Origin: Pedobacter sp. PLR
GTDB taxonomy: Bacteria; Bacteroidota; Bacteroidia; Sphingobacteriales; Sphingobacteriaceae
Length of the DNA: 64,000 bases
Assembly: GCF_026239675.1 (NCBI RefSeq)
Contig: NZ_JAPIVQ010000004.1
Span: 515,679-579,678 of the forward strand
Direction of reading: 5' to 3'
Shown here: one piece after another, positions 53,624 through 61,491 of the stretch
Layout of the letters: each line of letters starts with the position of its first letter
How positions within the stretch are numbered: position 1 is the stretch's first letter
The notes under the pieces: generated by a model
Database searches by the model: none
What the model was told of the DNA's origin: nothing
Seen by the model: only the letters and a program-made list of their open reading frames with translations
Made by a program: the position numbers and the translations under genes

Positions 53624-55186
53624 ATGAAACGTCTACTATATATACTTATGCTGCTTGTACTGTTCACAAATAGCAGCTGTAAAAAATTTCTGGAGGAAAG
53701 CAGTCAGGATGAAGTGAAACCTGGAAATTTATCCGATTTAACTTCGCTTATGTCCGGAGATGGTTATCCTTATCAAACCAATTTGAGTCTCGTATTAAAT
53801 TACATAACCGACGACATCGCATGTTCAGGTGGACAGGGCCAGGATAGATATATCACTATCGTTAAAAAGATAAAAAGTGCATTTAGCTGGAAGAAAAGTA
53901 TGTTTGAGGATTTGATTTTAACAGGGGGAATTACTTACGTTACACCTGTTAATTCCTGGCAGATCCTCTATAAGCAGATCGCAGGATGCAATGTGATATT
54001 GGACTATATTGGTAAAGTGTCGGGATCGGAAACGGAGAAACAAAATTTGCGCGGTCAGGCTTTAGCCATGCGGGCCTATTATTATTTTATTCTGGTAAAC
54101 ATGTATGCCAGGCCTTATAATGACCCTGCTTCCAATCCGGAAACCAATCCTGGTGTGCCCTTAAAACTAGATATGTCAGTGTCAGATCAGTTTTTTGCCC
54201 GAAGTACCGTTGCTGAAGTTTATGCTCAAATGGAAAAAGACTTCCTGGAGGCGGCATTGCTCATGAGGAACAATCCTAAAAACAATGGGGTCTATAAAAT
54301 GAGCGAACAGGCCGCTTATACCATGTTGTCGAGAATTTATTTATATCAGGAACAATGGGATAAAACCATTGAGTATGCGGATAAAGCATTGGCTATAAAA
54401 TCAAATTTAGCACAGTTGAGTTCTTTTACTGCGTCCGGAGGTTTTTATGCCTGGAATAATAGTTTCTTAGGTACGAAATACAATAAGATTTATGACCCGG
54501 CAAAGAGTAATGAGATCATCTGGGCATATGAGCCTAATCCTAGTGCAGATAAGGAAGTTTTTGTGTCTTCTCTAAGCCCAGCGGTAAGTGCTGTTTTAAA
54601 TCCTCCCTATTCGCCATCTACTGAATTGATGAAATTGTATGAAAGTCGCCCGGTAAAAGATAATGAGATCTATCTGGCTGATTTGAGAGCAAGATTATAT
54701 TACGAAGGCCTGTTTTTGGGTTTTGTGCCAAAGCCTCCCGGATTACCAATTCCTGATTTTAAAGTCTATTGTGGATCTAAAGGTGGTGGCGGGCTCAGGA
54801 TTGCCGAACTTTATTTAAACCGTGCAGAAGCCAATATTCGTAAAGCTTTAACCGGTGGAGGTGCTGGATTTCCTGCGGCATTGAATGACCTCAACAAGTT
54901 GAGAGCTTCCAGGTATGATACCAGACAGCCATATATTCCGGTAAATATTACGGATGGAGCGGCCTTACTTGATTTTTATAAAGATGAGCGCAGAAGGGAA
55001 CTGGCTTTCGAAGGCCACCGTTGGTTTGACCTGAGAAGGTATGGGATGCCCGCCATCTCTCATTATTATGAAGAGATTCCAGGATCCGGAGAAACTTTTA
55101 CACTGGAAAAAGGGGATAGCAGATATACTTTGCAAATCCCTGAGGTTGTGATGAAACGCAACCCATTACTGGTTCAAAATCAATAA
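53624..55186 (+). CDS. SusD/RagB-family substrate-binding lipoprotein
   Basis: A surface lipoprotein forming the lid on SusC. The ATG at 53624 gives a lipobox LFTNSSC with Cys19; the longer frame into susC is not used. The TPR-like SusD fold is shown by LRGQALAMRAYYYFILVNMYARPYN, YTMLSRIYLYQEQWDKTIEYADKAL and, near the C-terminus, LRIAELYLNRAEANIRKA and RRELAFEGHRWFDLRRYGMP. The product is 520 residues. It lies 10 bases after susC. No glycosidase gene is near. Confidence 0.95.
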   Translation: MKRLLYILMLLVLFTNSSCKKFLEESSQDEVKPGNLSDLTSLMSGDGYPYQTNLSLVLNYITDDIACSGGQGQDRYITIVKKIKSAFSWKKSMFEDLILTGGITYVTPVNSWQILYKQIAGCNVILDYIGKVSGSETEKQNLRGQALAMRAYYYFILVNMYARPYNDPASNPETNPGVPLKLDMSVSDQFFARSTVAEVYAQMEKDFLEAALLMRNNPKNNGVYKMSEQAAYTMLSRIYLYQEQWDKTIEYADKALAIKSNLAQLSSFTASGGFYAWNNSFLGTKYNKIYDPAKSNEIIWAYEPNPSADKEVFVSSLSPAVSAVLNPPYSPSTELMKLYESRPVKDNEIYLADLRARLYYEGLFLGFVPKPPGLPIPDFKVYCGSKGGGGLRIAELYLNRAEANIRKALTGGGAGFPAALNDLNKLRASRYDTRQPYIPVNITDGAALLDFYKDERRRELAFEGHRWFDLRRYGMPAISHYYEEIPGSGETFTLEKGDSRYTLQIPEVVMKRNPLLVQNQ

Positions 55187-55208
55187 TTTTTATTTAGCTA
55201 TACCTCAT

Positions 55209-56186
55209 ATGAAACCTATATTTTCTCCTGACAAGCGTATATACGCCATAGCTTTACTTTTCATCGGATTCACTTTTTTGATGGCTTGTAAAAAAGAAAA
55301 GGAAGTCATCATACCAACTGAAACCCCGGAAAAGACCTGGGTATTGCCACAAGGTGATCATCCTTTTGATCAACGCATCCAATCATATTATGACAGATTT
55401 GGCACCTTTTTATTGTATAAGTTTACCGAGCAGGATGTTTACTGGAATATCGGAACCAATATTCAGAATTACAGAACTGTACCAGCGGATGAAACCTATA
55501 TCCCAGAACAACTGGACCTCCTGGACAATACCTTTTTCAGCAACTACCAGGATTCGACCCTAAGAAAATACCTGCCAATTAAAATGTTTTTATGCAGCTC
55601 AGTTAGATTAGGTACGACAAATCCTGAAGTAAATGCCTTCTTAATCGGGAGTAATGAAGCAGCCACTATTACTGGAACCACCATGGGTGGATATCAAAGC
55701 TTTGCAGTAAATTGGGGAAGGAAGGCCGTTTTGAGGATTAAAACTCCGATAGATAGTGTAACCATCTTTAAGAATGATGTGAATTTTAGTTTCTTAAAAA
55801 TGGGAAACATTACAGGGAAGATGGGCAAATCCGTAGATTTTCTAACCAGCTCGGATTATACGACGATTTTACCAGCAACACCCGCAGTACCAACCGCAGG
55901 TACTCCGGTAGTGGAACGTTATAAAAGAGGTTTCATCGGAGTGGGGACAACCATTCCAACACCCAATTCAGATTGGTATGCCTATTTACGCGCCATCACT
56001 TCTACCCCATATGAAGATTTAACCAATAATACGACACCGATTACGGATGCCACGTATAAAGGAATGCTCAACGGGCTGAAAGATCCTAATGGATTGATTA
56101 AGAAGAAGTATAATCTGATGATCAACTTTTATAAAAGACAATACAATATTGATTTGCAGGCGATTGGTAACTGGAGGGCTAAATAA
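55209..56186 (+). CDS. Lipoprotein related to SusD-linked zinc metallohydrolases, zinc motif lost
   Basis: A 325-residue lipoprotein (lipobox LMAC, Cys27). Overall pattern (TFLLYKFTEQDVYWNIG, IPEQLDLLDNTFF, LRKYLPIKMFLCSS near the N-terminus; KYNLMINFYKRQYNIDLQ near the C-terminus) resembles the substrate import-associated zinc metallohydrolase lipoproteins found beside SusD. The HExxH expected near residue 195 is absent; the region reads NFSFLKMGNITGKMG, and the whole protein has only one His. It is likely a binding protein or pseudoenzyme. The family call is from memory of the pattern. Its stop overlaps the next start in TAATG. Confidence 0.75.
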   Translation: MKPIFSPDKRIYAIALLFIGFTFLMACKKEKEVIIPTETPEKTWVLPQGDHPFDQRIQSYYDRFGTFLLYKFTEQDVYWNIGTNIQNYRTVPADETYIPEQLDLLDNTFFSNYQDSTLRKYLPIKMFLCSSVRLGTTNPEVNAFLIGSNEAATITGTTMGGYQSFAVNWGRKAVLRIKTPIDSVTIFKNDVNFSFLKMGNITGKMGKSVDFLTSSDYTTILPATPAVPTAGTPVVERYKRGFIGVGTTIPTPNSDWYAYLRAITSTPYEDLTNNTTPITDATYKGMLNGLKDPNGLIKKKYNLMINFYKRQYNIDLQAIGNWRAK

Positions 56187-57169
56187 TGGGGCGTCTGTTG
56201 ATGACCATAGCGCTGCTCGTATGCCTAAGCAAGATCAGTGCCGCTGCATCGTTCATCCTTAAAGGGGACATCAGAACAGAGCAGCCCCTGGAAATTTCGC
56301 TGAAAACTTTGTCGGGAGCCATACTGGGCACTGCCACAATTGATGGTAAATCCGGAGATTTCCAAATAAATGTCGCTTTGCTTAGTCCTGATTTATACCA
56401 GATCATGATCGGTAAAACAGTAGAAAAAGTCTATTTAACCAATCAAACCGTTATCGTTAACGGGTATTATGATGTGGCAGATAATAAAAACACAGCCCTT
56501 GACTTTAAGGGGATAGACCGCCATTTGGCTTTGGCCGCTTTTATTCCTGAAAAATTGATAGATCAGCGTAAGGTAAACCCAGGTGCTTTTACCGCTTTAA
56601 ATGCTGGTGAACTCTGTGCTTTAGCTTGTCTTTTTAACAATGATAAATATGATTTTAATGCGGCAATTCTCGAAAAGTCGGGTACGTTTAATTCGGCCGC
56701 CGGACAATGGTTGCTAAAGCGGGTAGACAGTTTGAAACTACAGCGTAAGGGGGTGCCTGCTCCTGATTTCTCCTTACCTGATGACCGCGGAAAGCTGACT
56801 TCCTTAAAGGATCTAAGAGGAAAAATAACAGTATTGGATTTCTGGGCTTCCTGGTGTGGCCCCTGCAGAACTGCAATGAAAGAATTCAAAACCTTTTACA
56901 ATGATTTTAAAGATGAGGTGCAATTTGTGAGCATTTCTCTGGATGATGATCCTGCTAAATATGAAAAAGGACTGGAAGATATGCAAATTCCATGGATGAA
57001 GTTATGGGATAAACGCGGTTTTTATAAATCCGACCTCAATGCGAAGTACGGGTTTAAAATGATTCCTTATTGCGTGATCCTGGATGAAAAAGGGGTTATT
57101 CTGGAAAGAGATATTCAAAGTTCAGCAGCCTTAAAAATGGCACTGGAAAAGTTAACTAATAGCAAATAA
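56186..57169 (+). CDS. TlpA-like exported thioredoxin
   Basis: After a signal peptide (MGRLLMTIALLVCLSKISAAA) there is an N-terminal DUF4369-like beta domain (about 25-115), then a thioredoxin/AhpC-TSA domain (about 190-325) with an intact WCGPC at 223-227 (TVLDFWASWCGPCRTAMKEF) and cis-Pro in KMIPYCVIL. It is a periplasmic disulfide reductase. The start shares a base with the preceding stop (TAATG), so translation is coupled to the metallohydrolase-like lipoprotein. Confidence 0.92.
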   Translation: MGRLLMTIALLVCLSKISAAASFILKGDIRTEQPLEISLKTLSGAILGTATIDGKSGDFQINVALLSPDLYQIMIGKTVEKVYLTNQTVIVNGYYDVADNKNTALDFKGIDRHLALAAFIPEKLIDQRKVNPGAFTALNAGELCALACLFNNDKYDFNAAILEKSGTFNSAAGQWLLKRVDSLKLQRKGVPAPDFSLPDDRGKLTSLKDLRGKITVLDFWASWCGPCRTAMKEFKTFYNDFKDEVQFVSISLDDDPAKYEKGLEDMQIPWMKLWDKRGFYKSDLNAKYGFKMIPYCVILDEKGVILERDIQSSAALKMALEKLTNSK

Positions 57170-57173
57170 TTCA

Positions 57174-58316
57174 ATGAACAGATATATAATTCTTCTTTGC
57201 AGTATGGTGTTTAGCATCGGTACTTGCGTAGCACAGGTTTTTAATGCCAGCTTACCTTATCACGTAACCGGGGGTAAAATGGTGGTGAGTATTATCGTAG
57301 ATGGGAATGCGGTTCCCTTTATTTTTGATACTGGCGGGCAGACTAGCATCAGCTCCAAACTGAAAAATGCTCTGGGTTTAAATACCATCACCAACAGGGT
57401 AATCACAGACGTAAATAATGTTAAGGTCAATTTGGAAATGGTTAAAATTCCTACCATTGCGACACCAGATGGTAAAGCTGTCTTTACGCAGGTGAATTCG
57501 ATGGTCATTGACAATGAGGTTTTTGCTTGTTTTGATGGCGCAGTTGGATTATTTGGTAGTGATATGTTTAAAAATTGCAGCATCGAAATTGATGATAAAA
57601 GCAAGACCATCCATATTACTAATGAAGGTAAGTTGTCTTTAAATGGTAGAAAACAGGTTTATGAGTTTACACCAACCAGTAATGGAATGCCGGTGTTTTC
57701 GATGAATGTTGGAAGTTATACCGATATTGATGTGTTGTTTGATTCGGGCGCTTCCTCGGCATTGTTATTGAAATCTGATGATTTTAGGAAATTATTAGGT
57801 GGAAATGAAGTGTCAATTGTGAAAACCGGAAAGGCCATTGGTTCTATTGGCGTGAATGGTTTTGGTCCTCCGGGAAACAGATACCTGATTAATATGCCGG
57901 AATTTAAACTGGGGTCCCAGAAATTTCTAAACTATAAAAGCGGATCTTCCAATTCTCCGGAATCTTTACTCGGACTTCATTTACTGGACTACGGTAAAGT
58001 AACGATTGATTATATCAATAAACTGTTTTATTTCGAACCCTATCAGACGGAACCGATCACGGATTATGAAAAAAAATGGGATATAGACTTGTTCGTCAAA
58101 GACCAAAAACTGGTAGTTGCTGCCATATGGGATGATGTAAAAACAGGTGTTAAACTGGGTGATCAGGTAACACATATCAATGGGAAAGCAGTAGCAGCTT
58201 TAAGTCTTTGTGAAAGCATGACCAAAGGAATACCGGAGCTTAAAAACAGCAATGCTATTGAGCTTACTGTAAAAACTGACGAAGGCATAAAAAAAATCAC
58301 CATCAAGAAAACATAA
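57174..58316 (+). CDS. Exported aspartyl protease (two DTG/DSG motifs) with PDZ-like tail
   Basis: After a signal peptide ending near VAQV there are two aspartyl-protease motifs: D52-T-G-G in VPFIFDTGGQTSIS and D190-S-G in VLFDSGASSALL. Each lies in a homologous half with GLFGSDMF or LLGLHLLDYG, as in bacterial retropepsin-like proteins. Residues from about 300 form a PDZ-like domain (VKTGVKLGDQVTHINGKAV). Both catalytic aspartates are present, so this is probably the active protease of the locus. It lies five bases after the thioredoxin gene. Confidence 0.87.
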   Translation: MNRYIILLCSMVFSIGTCVAQVFNASLPYHVTGGKMVVSIIVDGNAVPFIFDTGGQTSISSKLKNALGLNTITNRVITDVNNVKVNLEMVKIPTIATPDGKAVFTQVNSMVIDNEVFACFDGAVGLFGSDMFKNCSIEIDDKSKTIHITNEGKLSLNGRKQVYEFTPTSNGMPVFSMNVGSYTDIDVLFDSGASSALLLKSDDFRKLLGGNEVSIVKTGKAIGSIGVNGFGPPGNRYLINMPEFKLGSQKFLNYKSGSSNSPESLLGLHLLDYGKVTIDYINKLFYFEPYQTEPITDYEKKWDIDLFVKDQKLVVAAIWDDVKTGVKLGDQVTHINGKAVAALSLCESMTKGIPELKNSNAIELTVKTDEGIKKITIKKT

Positions 58317-58408
58317 GTACACATGTATCGCATTAGCGGATAAAAAAAAGGCAAATATCAATTTGCAAGGATTTGCTATGCCTGGGAAATACGCAGCGCT
58401 CAACTGTA

Positions 58409-58435
58409 CAGGTCCGGGAGAGATCCCGGTTCCTG
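58409..58435 (+). other. Intercistronic hairpin with GAGA loop
   Basis: CAGG-T-CCGGGA (58409-58419) pairs with TCCCGG-TT-CCTG (58424-58435) around a GAGA (GNRA) loop. It sits in the 170-base gap between the aspartyl protease and subtilase-like genes. No T-run follows. Confidence 0.6.
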
Positions 58436-58486
58436 TTCTATAATCATGAGAAAAAGACCTGAACTATAAATATTAAAAGAACCAAA

Positions 58487-60202
58487 ATGAAAAAAGTAAC
58501 TGTTGTTTTTAGTGGAATTCTATGCGTTGTCGCATTTCATGTAAATGGGCAATTGGTGAAACCGAGCCCTAAACAGAAAATATTAGACTGGCAATTCTCC
58601 GCCTTTGACCAGGACGGAGTTTATGGCGCTGAAGTCAATAAAGCGTATGAATTTTTAAAAGGGAAACAACCTAAAAAGAAACCCATTATTGCGATGGTAG
58701 GCTATGGCCTGGATATCCAGCATGAGGATTTGAAAAATCAACTCTGGATCAATCCAGCGGATAAGGCAGATGGTATTGACAATGATAAGAATGGATTGGT
58801 TGATGATGTAAATGGATGGAATTTCTTAGGAAATGCAAATGGTGATGTATTGAATAAAACCAATAAAGTTGCCGACAGGGAGTTTATGAGACTTAAAGGT
58901 CAGTATCTGGGAATCTGGTTTAATGGCAAAGACTATGTGCGTTTTGATGTTGTAAAGGATCAACCGGTGGTTGTTCCAAAGCCAGCCAATCTAACTGAAT
59001 TTCAATACTTCAGAAAGCAGGTTTTACCCGCTTCAAGTATTGGTGCAGCCTTTATGCAAGCCGATTTATACAGATTCATGAAGTATTATCTATTTCATGA
59101 TTTCAATACGGCAATGATGGAGAAATATCCTGATTTAACTAAGGTTGATGGAACTGCTTTTGCAAAAATAGCACATAATTACAAGGCAGATTCACTGAAG
59201 TATTATTCTGCTCAGTTTCTGGCGCTTGGAATGACTTTTAAAATGCCTACAGCGGGAGTAAAGCCACCATTGATGTCTTTTGCGAAGTATAAGGATTTCT
59301 TTATGATTAAATACCCTCAGTACGCACTGAAATATGAAGCAGAATTACGTAAGGTAACAGATAACCGAAGTGTTGTGGGGGATGACCCGAACAACATCAA
59401 CCAAAAGAACTATGGTAACAATGATGTTTTTAGCAACAGTGCGTTTTATGGAACTACTGCCGCGGGAGTAATAGCTGCACAAAGAAATAACGATTTGGGG
59501 ATAAATGGAATTGTTGATGCCCAATTGATGCCTTTAAAAGTATACCCTAAAGATGGTGAGCCATTTTACAAGGACATCGCGCTGGCGATTCGCTATGCTG
59601 CGGATCATAAAGCGGACGTAATTGTATTGGGTATGCCTAACGCTATTTGTCCGCCGGAAGAAGCTAAATGGATGAGCGATGCTCTGGTTTATGCAGAGAA
59701 AAAGGGAGTATTGGTGATTGCTCCGGTTTGGGATATGTCTGAAGATTTAGGGAAAAAGGCATATTATCCAAATCGTCATGTGGGTTCTGCTAAAGATCTG
59801 GGGAATTTCATGTCAGTTGCCGCTTCCGATGAAAAGGGGAATCCGGTTAAAGCAACCAATTATAGTAAAACAGAGTTGGATCTGTATGCGCCGGGTGTGA
59901 ACATTTCAACAACTTATTTAGGTAGTACTTACCGGATTAGCAATGGGTCTTTAGCTGCGTTATCAGTGGCTGCGGGGATTGCAGGACTGATCAAGTCTTA
60001 TTATCCAAACCTGACGGGTACTCAATTGAGAACTTTGATGCTGAACAATGTAACCAGTAGAGCAGGTGTGGAAGTAGAGAAAACGATAAAAGCAGGGCGT
60101 GGTTTGGTAACGGATCTGTATCTGTTAAAGGATTTAAGTATCTCCGGTGGGATTGTGAATGCTTACCAGGCGGTAAAGGCTGCCGATACTTTAAGTAAAT
60201 AA
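58487..60202 (+). CDS. Exported subtilisin-fold protein, catalytic residues lost (pseudo-subtilase)
   Basis: The 571-residue protein, with signal peptide (VVAFHVNG), follows closely the S8 peptidase pattern of Bacteroidota: DIQHEDLKNQLWINPADKAD and DGIDNDKNGLVDDVNGWNFLG, then LSVAAGIAGLIKSYYPNLT near the end. The catalytic Asp block reads MVGYGLD (G72 where Asp is expected), the HGTH block reads FYGTTAAG (Y321 and T324), and the oxyanion block reads APVWDM (W415 for Asn). Only the serine position is kept (S488 in SNGSLAA). It cannot be an ordinary protease. Confidence 0.88.
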   Translation: MKKVTVVFSGILCVVAFHVNGQLVKPSPKQKILDWQFSAFDQDGVYGAEVNKAYEFLKGKQPKKKPIIAMVGYGLDIQHEDLKNQLWINPADKADGIDNDKNGLVDDVNGWNFLGNANGDVLNKTNKVADREFMRLKGQYLGIWFNGKDYVRFDVVKDQPVVVPKPANLTEFQYFRKQVLPASSIGAAFMQADLYRFMKYYLFHDFNTAMMEKYPDLTKVDGTAFAKIAHNYKADSLKYYSAQFLALGMTFKMPTAGVKPPLMSFAKYKDFFMIKYPQYALKYEAELRKVTDNRSVVGDDPNNINQKNYGNNDVFSNSAFYGTTAAGVIAAQRNNDLGINGIVDAQLMPLKVYPKDGEPFYKDIALAIRYAADHKADVIVLGMPNAICPPEEAKWMSDALVYAEKKGVLVIAPVWDMSEDLGKKAYYPNRHVGSAKDLGNFMSVAASDEKGNPVKATNYSKTELDLYAPGVNISTTYLGSTYRISNGSLAALSVAAGIAGLIKSYYPNLTGTQLRTLMLNNVTSRAGVEVEKTIKAGRGLVTDLYLLKDLSISGGIVNAYQAVKAADTLSK

Positions 60203-60238
60203 ACATTAAAAATATAGATCATGAACATTAAAAATATA
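60203..60238. repeat. 14-bp direct repeat flanking a start codon
   Basis: ACATTAAAAATATA occurs at 60203-60216 and 60225-60238, 22 bp apart. The ATG of the next gene (60221-60223) lies between the copies. Confidence 0.7.
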
Positions 60239-61255
60239 AGTGCGGTATGGTATCTGTTCCTGCTTTTTTCGACAGGCACAGTGGTTGCCCAGAATAAATT
60301 TGAAGAGGTATTACCTTATCAGGATAAGGAAGGTTATTTGATCATTCAGGCCAATGTGGGCGGTAGAGAAGGACAATTTGTTCTAAATACTAAAAGCGGT
60401 ATTTTACTGACAGAGGCTGCGGCTAAGTCTAGGAATCTGGTTGTTGCTGCAGATGGTCGGGCGGAGGCTCAGGGTTTTTTTATAGGGAAGAATTTATACT
60501 ATAAATCTGTTCGGGTAAAAGTGGAAAAAGAGACTGAGTTGTTTAGTAAACTGGGTGTGGAAGGTGTAATTGGCTTTAATGTTTTTACCAATTGTGTGCT
60601 CAGTATTAATACTAAAAACAAGACCATTATTATTTCCGGACCTTACCGTCCGCTTTACGTGAAAATTGAGAACCGTGGGGCGATACAGATCAATGAGGAT
60701 AACATTATACTGGATTTGATTAGTAATGGAAAAACTACAAATGTTCCTGTTGAGATCTTTCCTGTGCCCGCCAATTCTTTCCTGAAAAAGGGGTTGCTAT
60801 CTCTGGATATACCAAGAGGGAAATACTATTTGCAAGCGTTCTCTGAGGAGGATAGTCGGAGAGTAGTCTTTAAAAAGGAAGAAGTTGTGATTGTTCCCGG
60901 AAAGGTTAATGAGGTAGACCGAAACTATTTCCTGAGTAATATTTACGATTACAGGTCTGGTAAGGAATGGAAAACGATTGGTGATAAACCGGTGGTTGTT
61001 GATTTCTGGGCTTCCTGGTGTGGTCCTTGTCTGCGGATGATGCCAATTATGGAAGAAATGGCTGCAAAGTACAAAGACAAGATCATCTTTTATAAGGTGA
61101 ACGTGGATAAAGAAGGAGAGTTAAGAGATAATTTCAATGCAATTGCGATTCCGCTGGTGTTTTTTGCACCTGTCACAGGAACAGTTTTCAGAGATGTTGG
61201 TGCGGATAGCAAGGAGAAGGTGGAAGAGCGGTTGAAAGCAATATTGAATAAATAG
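60221..61255 (+). CDS. Fusion: degenerate aspartyl-protease-like domain plus thioredoxin
   Basis: After a signal peptide (LFLLFSTGTVVAQ) comes a retropepsin-like domain (about 30-145) resembling the first half of the protein at 57174-58316. Its catalytic motif is FVLNTKSG (N56 for Asp), so it should be inactive. Residues about 245-344 are a thioredoxin domain with WCGPC at 266-270 and a cis-Pro in IAIPLVFF. The fusion suggests a reductase brought to a protein or peptide ligand by a dead protease domain. It is the last gene of the operon, before the terminator. Confidence 0.87.
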   Translation: MNIKNISAVWYLFLLFSTGTVVAQNKFEEVLPYQDKEGYLIIQANVGGREGQFVLNTKSGILLTEAAAKSRNLVVAADGRAEAQGFFIGKNLYYKSVRVKVEKETELFSKLGVEGVIGFNVFTNCVLSINTKNKTIIISGPYRPLYVKIENRGAIQINEDNIILDLISNGKTTNVPVEIFPVPANSFLKKGLLSLDIPRGKYYLQAFSEEDSRRVVFKKEEVVIVPGKVNEVDRNYFLSNIYDYRSGKEWKTIGDKPVVVDFWASWCGPCLRMMPIMEEMAAKYKDKIIFYKVNVDKEGELRDNFNAIAIPLVFFAPVTGTVFRDVGADSKEKVEERLKAILNK

Positions 61256-61314
61256 GATGTAAAAAAAGGCGAAATGTAGGAAATTCAGTGTTTAATGATT
61301 TCTGGGTTTATGAT

Positions 61315-61350
61315 AAAAAAGGGTTGGAGTTATTGCTCCAACCTTTTTTT
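61315..61350 (+). terminator. Terminator of the SusC/SusD operon
   Basis: An 8-bp stem GGTTGGAG (61322-61329) with CTCCAACC (61336-61343) is preceded by six A and followed by seven T. It lies 66 bases after the last gene. Confidence 0.88.
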
Positions 61351-61491
61351 ATGGGCCTGGTTTTTCTTCGGGTAATTAGAAGATATATTTTGTATCGATT
61401 TGGTACTTATGTAGTTCTGTGTTGTATTTGGTCTGTTGCACGATTTGAAAAAATAGCGTTTTGTAACCAAGCTTGAAAACCAAATAGCTGT

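Noticed and set aside
47853..61255. Polysaccharide utilisation locus
   Set aside because: SusC and SusD alone do not show it. No glycoside hydrolase, lyase or sulfatase is present; the companions are protease-like and redox proteins.
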